A stretch of 64,000 bases of DNA from Hyparrhenia diplandra (GCA_015847255.1 JADLZK010001353.1:248001-312000); one strand, 5' to 3'; positions 21,103-33,100 are shown, numbered from the stretch's first letter. Notes: generated from the letters alone by a model not told the origin. A program made the numbers and translations.

Positions 21103-22186
21103 CACTATGTAAAAAAGGCTAATAACCGCCACTGCGCCCAGAGACGTCGCTAATAACGAGCGTCTGTGCTGTGACATTACTGACGCGCGGGCTGGGTGAG
21201 CGTCAGTAATAGGCGTCGGATGGTCCCACAAGACCAATACGGCGTCTGTAATAGGAGGTCATTACTGCACACGTGTTCATGTAGCGCGTCTGTTTTCTTA
21301 ATCCGCACGCGTTTTTGGTTGGGCACGCACGCCGCGGCTATGGCGTGACGCTTTTTGAAACCGAGTGTCTGCGCAGAATTCAACGTATCTCGAACACGCC
21401 GCGTTTCATTACGGGCGCATTTTCGAGACCGATCATTCGTGGATGCAACCCCTAATTCAGACGCGTTTTTGCTTACGAGACACCTTTTCGCCGCCCGCGG
21501 AAATGCGTGCCGTTCTACGAGTATTACGAGGCGTGCGTTGATTTCTGAACTTCGCGTGGTCGAGAACCGTCCGTGTTGCTTGACACGGCATGCACGCGTG
21601 CGCGCAGATAACGACGCTTGGAACATACAAGGGTCCGTAACGGTCACTTAAATTAAAGTCGCCGCTTATTTTGAGGCGAGTTGTGTTATCGGGTCAGACA
21701 TGTCGCAGCCACTACCGACGCAGCGTTTATTTTTCGGGACGAGTTGTGTTAGCGGTGTGCGTACATATCGCCGCCACTACCAACGCGTTTATTTTTGGAT
21801 GAGTTGTGTTATCGGGTGTGCGTACATGTCTCGGCCACACTACCGACGCGTATAGTTTCGCACGAGATGTGTTAGCGGAGGTGTCGTAGATGTCGCAACC
21901 GCTACCGATGCGCGGTCATTTACAAACGTGTGTTGTCGCGGGTATGCGTGTTGTTTGCCGGTATTGCGGACACGTATCGCTGAAACGACGCCGCAGCGCG
22001 CTTGCGTGCAGAATCGTCGCATGTTGCGCCGTGCGGCGTTTGCCGTAGTCCACAGTGTGTGTGCGTGGTGTATGCGAAACCGTTGCGGACACATGTCGGT
22101 GAGCGAGACGCCGGCGGTGCACGCGCCTGTATTTGTCTCGAGTCTTACAGTCGCCCGTCCTGCTAGAGACGATGGATGTTGACGCG
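21103..22186 (+). repeat. 5' subterminal region of CACTA2 with a 62-bp tandem array
   Basis: The sequence is CpG-dense. From 21667 to 21915 there are four tandem units of about 60-65 bp, each containing GAGTTGTGTTATCGGGTG, TGTCGC and ACTACCGACGCG variants. Long open frames on both strands here are a side-effect of the GC-rich repeats and are not called as genes. Confidence 0.8.
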
Positions 22187-23487
22187 TGTTGACACATCTT
22201 ATAGTATATCTTTTATAGCTCAATTAAAACTGAAATAAGGATATAAATAAATATTTATGTAAAACTAGGGGCTTTACTAACAATTTCCACGAGTTTTGGT
22301 GAATTATATATTTTTCAAGGATTAACAGGAAAAAGCCCAGAGTTTGCATCCCATACGATGAAAGGACGTGACCGTGAAGCAACCCAACTTGAAACCCACG
22401 TAAGAAGACCCTAGAAGACTCCGGAAGCGGGAGGGACAGGGGTGGGCGGGCCCACTGTGCCGGGGGCGGCGGCCCACTTGAGCCCTGGCGGCGGCCGCCC
22501 TATGGGGCCCCCCTGTCAGCCTCCTGTTCAAGGTCGGTTCATAACCGCCATTGAGGATCAATCTCATCCATCCATCAAGGTCGGTTTCATCCAAGGGCTA
22601 CGGTTCATCGTCCCCGCCTATATAAGCATGCCCCCGGCCCCTCGCCAGGCAATGATGGTTCATTAGTTCATTACCCCATCGGCTTTCGGCGATCAACGAG
22701 CCTATGCCCTAGCTTCTAATTAGAAGAGCTCTAGATCTAGTTGAGAGAGAAGATTAGCAAGTTGAGAGACTAGTTCATAGCTCCCTTTGAGAGTAGCTAA
22801 ATCTAGTCTTGTTCGAAAGATAGATATTGAGTGGAAGGAGAAGTAAAGGGGAAAGCTCCAAATTTGTCGGTGTCTCCTCTTCGCTTGTACCTCCGGGACC
22901 AAGCCTCCTTTGGAGCTTGATCCTAAGACAACTACGGTGGATCGACTTCTTATTTGAGTAAGTTTACTTGTTTATATTATTCTTGTGGTTTGCGACTCTT
23001 TTAGAGTACTTTGATTCTTGTCGCTCTTGGATTGGAGTTGCTACCCCTAGTGTGAGCGTGGTGCTTAGACTAGATAGCCCGTAGATACACCCTACCTTCC
23101 GGAACTGTGGTAACTAACGTAGGTGACTTATAGCTACGTTAATTCTTTGTAGTCCACATCCCGTTGGATAGGCCTCGGTAGAACCTATTTGCTAGGAGTT
23201 TGCACTCTTTGCTAGTGTCTTTCTCCTTGAATAAAGTTCCCATAAGATATATTCACAAGCCTTACAAGGATATCAATTAGACAACCATAGCCGTCTTCTT
23301 AAAAGATTTATCAACTTCCTTCCTTGTCGAGATTCTCGGCCTTAGTTATATCTTCACTATTCGTAAACCTTTCTCCTTGTGGATACGATATTTGAAACCC
23401 ATCTCGGGTGAAGTGCTCACGGTATCCGCGGCGCTTTTGGATTATACAAATCATAAATATTTACGTGGGCCTTAACTTTTACCAACA
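22187..23487 (+). repeat. 5' LTR of gypsy C (1301 bp)
   Basis: Starts TGTTGACACATC, ends TTTTACCAACA. The TATA region CCTATATAAGC is near 22617. The stem-loop GGATAC/GTATCC is at 23381-23427. Its last 941 bp are repeated at 27754-28693 with few differences. Confidence 0.92.
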
Positions 23488-23493
23488 AGCATT

Positions 23494-23515
23494 TCGGCGC
23501 CGTTTCTTCGGGAGA
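23494..23515 (+). promoter_or_regulatory. Primer-binding site of gypsy C
   Basis: TCGGCGCCGTTTCTTCGGGAGA begins a few bases after the LTR. It resembles the TGGCGCCGTTGCCGGGGA site, complementary to a tRNA 3' end, typical of Athila/Tat elements, with changes. Confidence 0.6.
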
Positions 23516-23621
23516 ACGGTTGTTTAAGAAAACGTGAGTATAACTAAGTCTTGTAACCTATCGTAGCGTAGAATTTATCTTTTTCCTTTCTTTTTATATT
23601 TTATCTTTTTCATTTGTCCAA

Positions 23622-24409
23622 ATGGATACCATCCCTCTTTATAAACACATGGCACCCACGGAACACTCTCGTAGCCCTTTGCCATCATCTAAACCAATCA
23701 CTACCGATGACTACGAAGTTGCGTCCTAGGTTAGTAGAGATGGTCCAAAATCATATGTTCTCGGTACAATAGGCGAAAACCCTTATCACCATCTCCGGAC
23801 CTTCGAAGAAACATGTGATTTGCCTTCACATAAAAGGCATATCCAATGAAACTATCATTTGGAAGCTCTTTCCATTCTCTCTCGAAAGGAAAGGCTCGCC
23901 AATGGTATGCGACACGAACAAGGAGAAGATGGAAGGCGGCGGGGAAAGTTACTAGTTGAATTTTGCCTAGATTTTTACCCCATGTCCAAAGTAGTCAACT
24001 TTAGGCTCTCGATCCTATCCTACACACAGCAGGATAATGAATCTTTGAGTGCCTTCTAGGAACGTCTTGAACTTCTTTCCAAATCCGGACCGGACTTAGC
24101 CATGCCGGACCCGGTTTTACTTCAACATTTTTATGTTGGTCCGAACAAAAATCGAGAAAAGAATTGAATACCTCGGCAAATGGATCTTTTATCCATCTCC
24201 CACCTATTCAAGCTAGAAAACTCTTGACCATAATAGCGGAGAATAATAAGGATCCTATTGCAGAGAACCCCTTAGAAGAAGGAGAAATAGGATTAGTTGA
24301 GGACGATTACATACCAAATTCATTGCAACCTTTAGCCAATCCACCAACTAATCCAGAGCCATCAGAATCATCGAAACGGAGGACACTCCAATATCGATTT
24401 CCTACTTGA
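23622..24409 (+). pseudogene. Gypsy C gag relic
   Basis: A start-like ATG at 23622 opens a short frame that soon hits a stop. Further pieces in different frames include MVQNHMFSV near 23740, an IKGISNETIIWKLFPFSLER stretch near 23836 (Retrotrans_gag core), an ATRTRRRWK stretch, and acidic sequence near 24290. Gag would form the virus-like particle. At least four frame disruptions are visible. No zinc knuckle was found in this copy. Confidence 0.6.
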
Positions 24410-24565
24410 CATCGAGGATGATTTATTTTCCGATTTTGGAGATACCTCGAAATACAAAACTGAAAAAAGATATTTCGAGAAGGCTAAACATTTATGTGTA
24501 GATCCTTACGATAGAACACTTTTACGAAGGACTACTAAAGAGCTTGTTTCAATCGTGAGCGGCGA

Positions 24566-24931
24566 ATGGTTAGAAGAATCGAGCTTTCTTCTGATGTAGT
24601 CCGTTTGGATTCACCTTCTATACCTATTCATTGCCAAATTCATAGAGACTCTTTCGACGCCCTTTATAATCCAGTTGTGAGGATAAACATCATATCATTA
24701 TCTTTTGCTAATGATCTTCTCTTAAGTATACCATTAAGTCCCACAACCAAATTGCTACAAAGCCCACCAGGACAAATTGTCCAAAGCTTAGGAATTCTTT
24801 ATGTCCTGCCAATCCATGTTAAGGGTACCATGGTACACTTAAGCTTTCATATCTTTGACATCATGGAGTTTGACGTGTTGATAGGACAACCTATTGAAAG
24901 GCTTATTTCAGAAGGACAAACAGAGAATTAG
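24566..24931 (+). pseudogene. Gypsy C retropepsin-like region
   Basis: The 121-residue frame has the fold signature of Athila/Tat proteases: an ALYNPVVRINIIS segment at the position of the catalytic D-[ST]-G loop, PLSPTTKLLQSPPGQ, ILYVLPIHVKG and EFDVLIGQPIE. The catalytic aspartate motif is replaced by NPV, so this copy is probably inactive. Related grass elements often show a DP-type motif here. It lies between gag and RT as expected. Confidence 0.6.
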
Positions 24932-25004
24932 GAATACGCTTTTTAGGTAAGGGATTAAAATTCTCATTACCTATTGCCCAAGCTATCAATTCAAAAACGT
25001 AATC

Positions 25005-26700
25005 TTGTCTGAACCAGATCCTATGGAAGAAGTTAAGGAGGCATCAGTAGAACATTTTGTAGAATCCGGTTACGAGGATTATACTGAATTCTTCGTAGAA
25101 GAAGAAGATGAAAATCCCACCACAACAGAACCTTTGAATGAATTCGAAAACCCTCCTAGACCTCCAATAGAGCTTAAACCTCTACCACCTGGTCTTACTT
25201 ATGCTTTCCTCCATAATGATTTGAGTCCCCCGCGTGATTATAAGTGATAAACTCACTCCGGAGGAGACTTTTAGATTGATAAGCGTCTTAGAACATCATC
25301 GATCAGTTTTTGGCTATTCACTCGAAGACCTAAAGGGTATTAACCCCCGCTCTCGCACTCATCGTATTCCAACAGATCCAGATATTCCACCTTCTAGAGA
25401 ACCCCAACGTAGACTTAACAATGCGATGAAAGAGGTAGTTAAGAAAGAGGTGCTAAAGTTATTACACGCTGGGATTATTTATCCTGTGCCACATAGCGAG
25501 TGGGTAAGCCCCTGTGCAAGTTGTGCCTAAAAGGGAGGCATGACGGTTGTTAAGAATGATAAGAATGAATTAATCCCTCAAAGAACGAGTCACGGGATGG
25601 CGGATGTGCATAGATTATAGAAAGTTAAACAAAGCCACAAGAAAAGATCATTTTCCCTTGCCCTTCATTGATGAGATGTTAGAGCGATTGGCAAACCACT
25701 CTTTCTTTTGCTTTCTCGATGGATATTCAGGATATCACCAAATTCCCATCCATCCCGGTGATCAAAGCAAAACCACTTTTACATGCCCATACGGAACCTA
25801 TGCCTATAGAAGAATGTCTTTTGGGTTATGTAATGCTCCGGCTTCTTTTCGAGAGATGTATGATGTCTATATTCTCGATATGATTGAAGAAATTGTAGAA
25901 GTTTTCATGGATGATTTTTTACGTTTTATGGAAAAACTTTTGATGATTGTCTTAGAAACTTGGATAGAGTTTTGCAAAGATGTGAAGAGAAGCACTTAGT
26001 TCTAAATTGGGAGAAATGTCATTTTATGGTTAGAGAAGGAATAGTGCTTGGACACCTAGTGTCAGAAAGGGGAATAGAGGTAGATAAAGCCAAACTAGAA
26101 GTGATAGAACAATTACCTCCCCTATAAATGTCAAAGGGATTAGAAGTTTTCTTGGTCATTTGGATTTTACCGTAGATTTATAAAAGATTTTTCACATATT
26201 GCTAGACCACTCACCAGCTTGTTAGCCAAGGATGTCCCTTTTGAATTTGATGATGCTTGCTTGAAAGCGTTTGAAACTTTGAAAAAGGCCCTCGTTTTCG
26301 CACCTATCATTCAACCCCCCGATTGGTCTTTGCCTTTTGAAATCATGTGTGATGATGCCGATTATCTTTGCTTGGGGGCGTGTTAGGGCAAACTAAAGAT
26401 AGGAAGCATCATGCCATTGCATATGCCAGCAAAACTTTGATCGGGCCACACAGCTTAATTATGCTACTACCTGAAAAGGAATTGCTAGTTGTTGTTTATG
26501 CTATTGATAAGTTTAGATCTTACTTGGTAGGAGCTAAAGTAATTGTTTATACCGATCATGCCGCTTTGAAATACTTGCTCACCAAGAAAGATGCTAAACC
26601 TCGCTTATTAAGATGGATTTTGTTACTCCAAGAATTTGATTTAGAAATAAAAGACAAGAAGGGAGTAGAAAAATTCATTTGTTGTCGATCATTTATCTAG
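25005..26700 (+). pseudogene. Gypsy C reverse transcriptase and RNase H, frameshifted
   Basis: Frames at 25005-25247, 25234-25530, 25604-25999 and 26368-26700 hold successive parts. RT blocks are VKKEVLKLLHAGIIYPV, CIDYRKLNKATRKDHFPLPF, FLDGYSGYHQIPIHP, YGTYAYRRMSFGLCNAPASF and FMDD in place of YxDD. RNase H blocks are IAYASKTL, EKELLVVVYAIDKFRSYL and YTDHAALKYLL. Coding-like sequence also continues between 25999 and 26368 in other frames. At least four indels or stops separate the pieces. Confidence 0.85.
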
Positions 26701-26779
26701 AATGCATTTTGAGAAACCCAATGAATTGCCCATTAATGACTCACTCGGGGATGATACTCTTTATCGGATAACCCGCACC

Positions 26780-27757
26780 GATCCCCGGGTACGCAGATAT
26801 TGTTAATTTTATGGTTGCGGGTTATGTACCACCGGGGGTTGATAAGAGGAAGCTTATTTATGATAGTCGTTATCACCTTTGGGATGAACCATACCTCTTG
26901 AGGGTTTGCTCGGATGGATTACTCGTAAGATGTGTGCCTACGTAAGAAGGAATTCAGATCATTGAAAGATGTCACTCATCATCATATGGAGGACATTATG
27001 GGGCATTCAAGAACACACGCAAAAATTTGCCAAGCAGGATTTTTTGGGCCAACCATGTATCAAGACACTAAAGATTTTATTCGAAGATGCGGAGCCTGTC
27101 AAAGGCATGGGAATATCAATGCAAGAGACGCCATGCCTCTTACAACCAACCTCCAGATAGAGCTCTTTGATGTATGGGGAATTGATTACATGGGACCGTT
27201 TCCAAAGTCCGGAAATTATGAACACATACTAGTGGCAGTTGACTATGTGTCAAAATGGGTAGAAGCTATGCCATGCAGATCTGCAGATAACAGAAGCTCG
27301 ATAAAGATGTTTGAAGAAATAATATTTCCAAGATTTGGAGTACCAAGGATGGTAATCAGTGACGGAGGATCCCACTTCATTGATAGTCGATTCAAAAGAT
27401 ATTTAGAGAAGCACGGAGTTCGTCACAATGTTGCTACACCTTATCACCCCCAAACAAGTGGGCAAGCAGAAACATCAAACAAGCAAATCAAGAATATCTT
27501 GCAGAAGACAGTAGAAGAGATGGGAACAAAGTGGAAGGATAGACTTCCAGAAGCATTATGGGCGTACAGGACAGCCTACAAAACACCAATTGGAATGTCA
27601 CCATACCAACTTGTTTATGGCAAAACCTGTCACTTGCCTGTCGAGCTAGAGTTTAAAGCTCACTGGGCAATCAAGAGATGGAATATGGATTTAGAAATCG
27701 CGGGAGTAAAAAGAAAGATGCAATTATCAGAACTCGATGAATGGCGAGAGAAAGCCA
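26780..27757 (+). pseudogene. Gypsy C integrase, C-terminus deleted
   Basis: The frame from 26932 shows a zinc-binding region (GHSRTHAKICQAG...CGACQRHG), then the DDE core: DVWGIDYMGPFP (Asp), VISDGGSHFID (Asp) and HPQTSGQAETSNKQIK (Glu), and ALWAYRTAYKTPIG. It integrates the cDNA copy into the genome. The gene is joined near 27754 to the inside of the 3' LTR, so the C-terminal domain and stop are lost, and the frame then reads LTR sequence to 27873. Confidence 0.9.
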
Positions 27758-28693
27758 TTGAGGATCAATCTCATCCATCCATCAAGGTCGGTTTCATCCA
27801 AGGGCTACGGTTCATCGTCCCCGCCTATATAAGCATGCCCCCGCGCCCCCGCCAGGCAATGATGGTTCATTAGTTCATTACCCCATCATTTCGGCTCGAT
27901 CAACGGCCTATGCCCTAGCTTCTAATTAGAAGAGCTCTAGATCTAGTTGAGAGAGAAGATTAGCAAGTTGAGAGACTAGTTCATAGCTCCCTTTGAGAGT
28001 AGCTAAATCTAGTCTTGTTCGAAAGATAGATATTGAGTGGAAGGAGAAGTAAAGGGGAAAGCTCCGAATCTGTCGGTGTCTCCTCTTCGCTTGTACCTCC
28101 GGGACCAAGCCTCCTTTGGAGCTTGATCCTAAGACAACTACGGTGGATCGACTTCTTATTTGAGTAAGTTTACTTGCTTATATTATTCTTGTGGTTTGCG
28201 ACTCTTTTAGAGTACTTCGATTCTTGTCGCTCTTGGATTGGAGTTGCTACCCCTAGTGTGAGCGTGGTGCTTAGACTAGATAGCCCGTAGATACACCCTA
28301 CCTTAGGAAGCGTGGTAACTAACGTAGGTGACTTATAGCTACGTTAATTCTTTGTAGTCCACATCCCATTGGATAGGCCTCGGTAGAACCTATTTGCTAG
28401 GAGTTTGCACTCTTTTCTAGTGTCTTTCTCCTTGAATAAAGTTCCCATAAGATATATTCACAAGCCTTACAAGGATATCAATTAGACAACCATAGCCGTC
28501 TTCTTAAAAGATTTATCAACTTCCTTCCTTGTCGAGATTCTCGGCCTTAGTTATATCTTCACTATTCGTAAACCTTTCTCCTTGTGGATACGATATTTGA
28601 AACCCATCTCGGGTGAAGTGCTCACCCGGTATCCGCGGCGCTTGCGGATTATACAAATCATAAATATTTCGTGGGCCTTAACTTTTACCAACA
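27754..28693 (+). repeat. Truncated 3' LTR of gypsy C
   Basis: This matches 22547-23487 of the 5' LTR. The first 360 bp of U3, the polypurine tract and the integrase end are missing, removed by one deletion. Ends ACCAACA. Confidence 0.92.
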
Positions 28694-29434
28694 ACACGCG
28701 TCGTACGGACTGAATTTGGCTGGGCCTGCATCCGGTTTTGAACGGGCCTTCGCTTCGCTCCGGCAGAAGCCGGCCTTCCTTTGGGCCTGAATTTGGACCT
28801 GCATGTTGGACCCGTTCTCTTGTGGTACAACGAGCTGGGCCGTTTTCTGCTGCATAGGTTATAACACTACGGACATATTGTTATATATATATAATGCGTA
28901 CACAAAGAAATCAGTTCCACACCACAAGCAGTCATCTTGAAAGCAAAGTTTCAATAAACCATAAAAGTGCACTATCAACCGTGCAGCGAGTGCCACAGTA
29001 AACAAACAAGTTCTGTCATTAGTCTTATGAAGTCAGCATCTCAATTTTTAAAATATGACAAAGGACAAAGATGACAAGGTAGACGTTCACACAATCAAAT
29101 TTGACACATGAGTAGAAGTTCCATCCATTGTTTTAGACCAAAGGTATTCACCCGGCTTTATTGAAAGCTTAACGAACACCCATGGCCTTGCCCTGGGGTT
29201 ACCAGTTTACAAGACAAAAGCACTCTGTAGTGCTGCACCAGACCAAACTCTAACTTCTACCATAATAACTCTACTTCATAATACCACTAAACAGAGTTCA
29301 AATGATAACTCGACCAACATTTTGCGGCACGACGGCACACAACTCAAAAGTTTAACCTCCTATGCGGCTCGAAGGCACGCAACACAGCACAAGTTTTCTT
29401 ATTTTGCGGCACGAAGGCACGCAGCTCAGCCCAA
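28694..29434 (-). other. CACTA2 internal sequence; 3' UTR-like for the adjoining minus-strand fragment
   Basis: There is no coding frame of note. Read on the minus strand, from 29434 down to about 29150, three GTGCCTTCGTGCCGCA-type repeats and an AATAAA (29157-29162 on plus as TTTATT) follow the LINE-like frame. Further right-to-left, GGGCCT-rich sequence and an AT dinucleotide run (28885-28897) occur. I see nothing else. Confidence 0.4.
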
Positions 29435-29788
29435 CTAGTACTCATCACACCTCCTATGCTTACGGACATTATTCGAATGCCAAAAGAACTCGATCACGGA
29501 GCGCTTGAGGACAAAAAGCTGAATCATCTCTTCGCCACCGGCTTCATCTTGGTCTTCAAGAGTGGCTTCCGGTCTTGATCGCGGCAGCATCGTCTTGTAG
29601 ATAATCCCTTTAGGAGAGGACACCAACTTCTTGTTGATGGCCATGTTGTTGCGTGTCTTCCATATGGTCCACATCGCCCCTTGCATCATGCTTGCGAGAC
29701 TTCTTTGCTTTAGCTTTGTCTTCCACCACGACCTCGGTATCCTTAACTCTATTAGTGTGTCTTGTTGTGCCGCGACCGGCTTCAACAC
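29435..29788 (-). pseudogene. C-terminal fragment of a LINE-type reverse transcriptase (zf-RVT region) or related gene
   Basis: The 117-residue minus-strand frame contains SWWKTKLKQRS followed by MMQGAMWTIWKTRNNMAINK. The W-x-IWK-x-RN signature is typical of the end of plant non-LTR (L1-like) ORF2 proteins and their derivatives. The remainder (Glu/Asp-rich, then FVLKRSVIEFFWHSN) also fits that tail. The rest of a LINE is absent. It lies inside CACTA2 between subterminal blocks, so it is probably captured sequence or an old insertion. Identification rests on a short motif. Confidence 0.5.
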
Positions 29789-30249
29789 CTTCGTATCTCC
29801 AGTTGGTCTTCTACATCTTTATTGGTTGAAGTCATATTGTCTACCTCTTTGCTAGCCGCTTCAGCAGTAACTTCTATTGCCAATGTCTTTGTCTCGCTGT
29901 AATTCCTCTTCGGTGTCCACAAACCCTAGGATAGCAAGGTTCGAATCCTTGGTGGGTATCGGGGTTGTGGACCCTATTCGTAATCGGTACCCATACATTC
30001 CACGATATCGCATCTTCTCCCACCTTACTTGGTATTGCTTCGATTCCCACTATTTTCAATTTCATATCCCAATATCTCTAAAAAGTCATTGTTACTTTCT
30101 TTCCATGATTAGATGTTCCAGAGCCCGTCGATTCTTTTGGAGGTGATTGGTTGGAAGCAAAATTGAATTCACGGGATTGGGCTCATCTTCATCTGTTACC
30201 TCATCATCTTCTAGATCAAAGTCATCATCATCTGCGACGTCATCATTAA
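29789..30249. other. CACTA2 internal non-coding sequence
   Basis: Mixed-composition sequence with short open frames on both strands and no recognised domain. A TCATCATCTTCTAGATC-like acidic-codon stretch (minus-strand Asp/Glu runs) appears near 30190-30240. It may be part of the captured fragment. Confidence 0.3.
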
Positions 30250-30987
30250 TACAGACGTCTCAGTTTTCTAGAGGCGTCTCTAGTCTCGGCACGCGATCTG
30301 CATGACCCATCTTAACCTCATGCGTAATAATAAGCGAATAAGTCTGAGACCACCCACGGCTAACGGCGGCCACGTGGGTTTCGGAATAGTTTCGCGTTGC
30401 GTGAATCCGTCGTAATATCTAAATAATTAACGCGGGTGTTTCCGATGCGTCTGTGAACCACCGCTCGTAGTCTCGGCGTCGGTTTACGTCGAGCATCGGG
30501 TAAACGCGCGTGCGAAATAGAAACCTCGACGCTTGACACGCGAAAGGGACACGCATCTGTAATTTCCCGGTAGCTATGGTCGAGCATCCGCTACAAGCGT
30601 CGAAAATGCGGAGCGATTACGGTCGAAAAAAACCACGTCGTAAACTAGTTTAAAGCTACGGGACGTGGCGGACAAAACGAACGTCTATAAAAGGGTTAAG
30701 GAACTACGAGAGCGGGTAATCTACACACGTGTTCGTAAATGAAGCGTAAAACCACGGACCCGGGTTTGGCGTATGTTCGTAACTCGCCCCGTATTACGCG
30801 TCGGTTATCGCCCGCGCACGGGTCGTATATTACTAATGCTTTTGAGACGTTTTTCGCGGCGCGGCGTCGTGCGGTTTACCGATTCTGAGCTCGTGGCACG
30901 TGCACGCGTCGACATGCGGCGTCATTGTTCTGAGACGCAGTTTTGTAAAATGGGTCTGTGCAGTCGAAGCTTCTACAGTCGTATGCT
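30250..30987 (+). repeat. 3' subterminal repeats of CACTA2, first part
   Basis: CpG-dense sequence with AGACGTCTC, GGCGTCTC and ACGCGTCG-type units, like 10320-11330. It is interrupted at the ATGCT target by solo LTR D1 and continues at 35798. Confidence 0.7.
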
Positions 30988-31179
30988 TGTGACACCCCAA
31001 AATTTCTATTTTGGGATGTGACGTAGAAAACACTAAATAACAACAAATGTTTTTATTATTTCCTAAAATTTGTAAACTTTAGTTAAGTTGCTAAGTGGAA
31101 AATGTGAGTTTCTAAAATTTTTCCAATTTAATTTAATGATGTGTTGCATTCATGCCTTTGCATAGTGTTTATGTTTGAA

Positions 31180-33100
31180 AAATGAATTTAAATGTTTTCA
31201 AATGCGCCTAGGGTTTGATCTCACCTTCATCACCTCAAATACCAAACAAATGTCTAAAGCTCAATCATGTCTTGTGCTCGTCATCCTTCAAAATAGCATG
31301 ACATGTTCTCTCTTTATCTCCTTTCTTTTCTTTCTAGAGCTCTCAATTATTTTGGTGTCCATGAATTCTTCAGGCCAATCTTTTCTTCCTCCCACTAATT
31401 CTCCTATGCACAGAATAAAGGATAGAATATTCCATAGCTGGTCACTTGCTCCTGCTGCACTCACGCCACTATCAACTCCACATGCAAAAATATAGGCACC
31501 TATTCATTCCACTCTTCCCATGTCACTTGTATGTGCTCCTTTACTCCATCCTTTTTATAGCATGCATGTTGTAGCTAAAATAGCAGCCCAGCTTCTCTCT
31601 TCTCAAATACCGCATCCTCCTCTCCCTCACATGAAAACCTCTCCCTCCTCCTAAATAATGTTGGCCTGCCGTCCCTCTTTCTCTCATGCAAAATACAACA
31701 ATATCTTTTTGTCGCTCCTTCCCTTTTTCTCTCCTCCAAAAACAGCAACACATAATGTTTCTATCTTAATTTCCTGGCCACACAATCTCCCTTAGTCTCT
31801 CCATCAATCACACATTACTGCTTTGATGATGGCTGATGAAACAATCGTGGCATCCTCCTCTCTTACATGCACACATGCAACATAGATGCATCTCTTCTCT
31901 CCTCCCTCAAACCATCATGCACAATAGATGGACACCACTCCTTGGTCGCTGTCTCTCATCTTCTTGCTGCCGAATTCTCTTTCCCCTCATGCAAATAGCA
32001 GCAACACACAATACTCCTCAATCATTTAGCCCCACTTATCTCCTCTTCAATTGCATTAAGAAAATAAACATGATCCTCCCACTTTTTCATTTGATCAGCA
32101 CTCTCTTTCCTTTCCACAATTCCCTTCTCTCATGCAAAATTAACAGCCGTCAATGCTTATTGTTTCCCTTCTTAATCTCCTCCCTAAATTGTATCAGTAA
32201 AGGGCAGGTGTTCTCTCCTTTATGTTTCTGCATGCAACCATCCAAAAATAGCAACCAATTCCTTCTCTCTCTCACGCTGGAATAGATGGACAAGTTTCTC
32301 TCTGCCACCAGTCCCTCTCTCTACTTCCTGCTGTGGCCGCACAATCCATTACCCCCATGCAAAAATTGCAGCAAATGTTCCTCTTTTAATCCCCTTTACA
32401 GGCCCCTCTTTATTCTCTCCTCCACCACTCTCTCTAACTGCAGGAATGAAACACTTATAACAGCCATGCATACTCATCCCCCTCCCTACAGAGCAGATGC
32501 TTCTCCTCCTCTCCCCTCCTTCCTCCACTGCCATGGACGTCCCCATCTCCTAATCTTTCTCCCACTCCCTTCTCTCCACGAAATTGGAGCCCATGCAGCA
32601 GCAATTTCTATTTGTCGCTGGGATCCTCATCTCAAACAGTGAAACTATCAATTAGAGAAGGCAGCAGATGTTCTTCTTCGCTGCACAAGTCATGTGGAGG
32701 TCGCCCACTATGGTGAGATGTGTCCTCCTTCCTCTGGTTGCACTGCCATGACTTCCCTCAGTTCTTATGTGATCTCTCTCACAACACAGGAAGACCAAAA
32801 TGAAGGCATCACAGCCCTGTTCATCATCATCTCGGAGCCTAATCATGTTGTCAAAGATTGACGTCGTTGCCAGTTCTGTACATGACATGGTGAGGTCGCC
32901 CATCCCTATTTCCTTTCTGATCTTGCTGCTCAAGATCCTCTCTCATCCATCTCTTGATTTCTATTGTGGTGTAGAATCATCTCAGAGGAGGAATTGATGC
33001 AGTCACATCGGTCGTCGTACGTCTTGGTGCTGCCCCGTTCATCACAGATCCCGTCTTCACCATTTGTTGATGTTGGCTGCCATTGCCGTCATCTCCACCT
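31180..33100. repeat. CT-rich degenerate repeats with a recurrent CATGCAAAA...AGCAGC motif in D1
   Basis: Motifs such as CTCATGCAAATAGCAGCAAC, CCCATGCAAAAATTGCAGC and CTCATGCAAAAT recur irregularly, roughly every 60-150 bp, in a strongly CT-biased plus strand. The inverted equivalents (TTTGCATGAG, TTGCATGTG) fill 45700-46450 in D2. Open frames in this region are not genes. Confidence 0.6.

Larger units (their letters stand above)
22187..28693 (+). mobile_element. Gypsy C: Athila/Tat-like Ty3/gypsy element with decayed gag-pol
   Basis: A 5' LTR (22187-23487), primer site, gag, protease, RT, RNase H and integrase relics in canonical Ty3/gypsy order, and a truncated 3' LTR (27754-28693). It is flanked by ACGCG on the left (22182-22186) and ACACG or ACGCG on the right, consistent with a slightly eroded target duplication. 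It lies in CACTA2 subterminal sequence. Several frameshifts and stops inactivate it. Confidence 0.9.

Noticed and set aside
21655..21920. Regular repeats with about 62-bp period as a CRISPR-like array
   Set aside because: Units are directly adjacent degenerate tandem repeats without unique spacers, inside a plant transposon.
21177..22223. Open frames up to 156 codons on both strands at the CACTA2 left end
   Set aside because: They lie in CpG-rich subterminal repeats with stop-poor composition, and translations match no family I know.
27757..27873. Extension of the integrase frame beyond 27757
   Set aside because: It translates LTR sequence after the deletion junction.
29877..30146. Plus-strand 89-codon frame
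   Set aside because: No recognisable motif, and an opposite-strand frame overlaps it. Not conserved anywhere else in the window.
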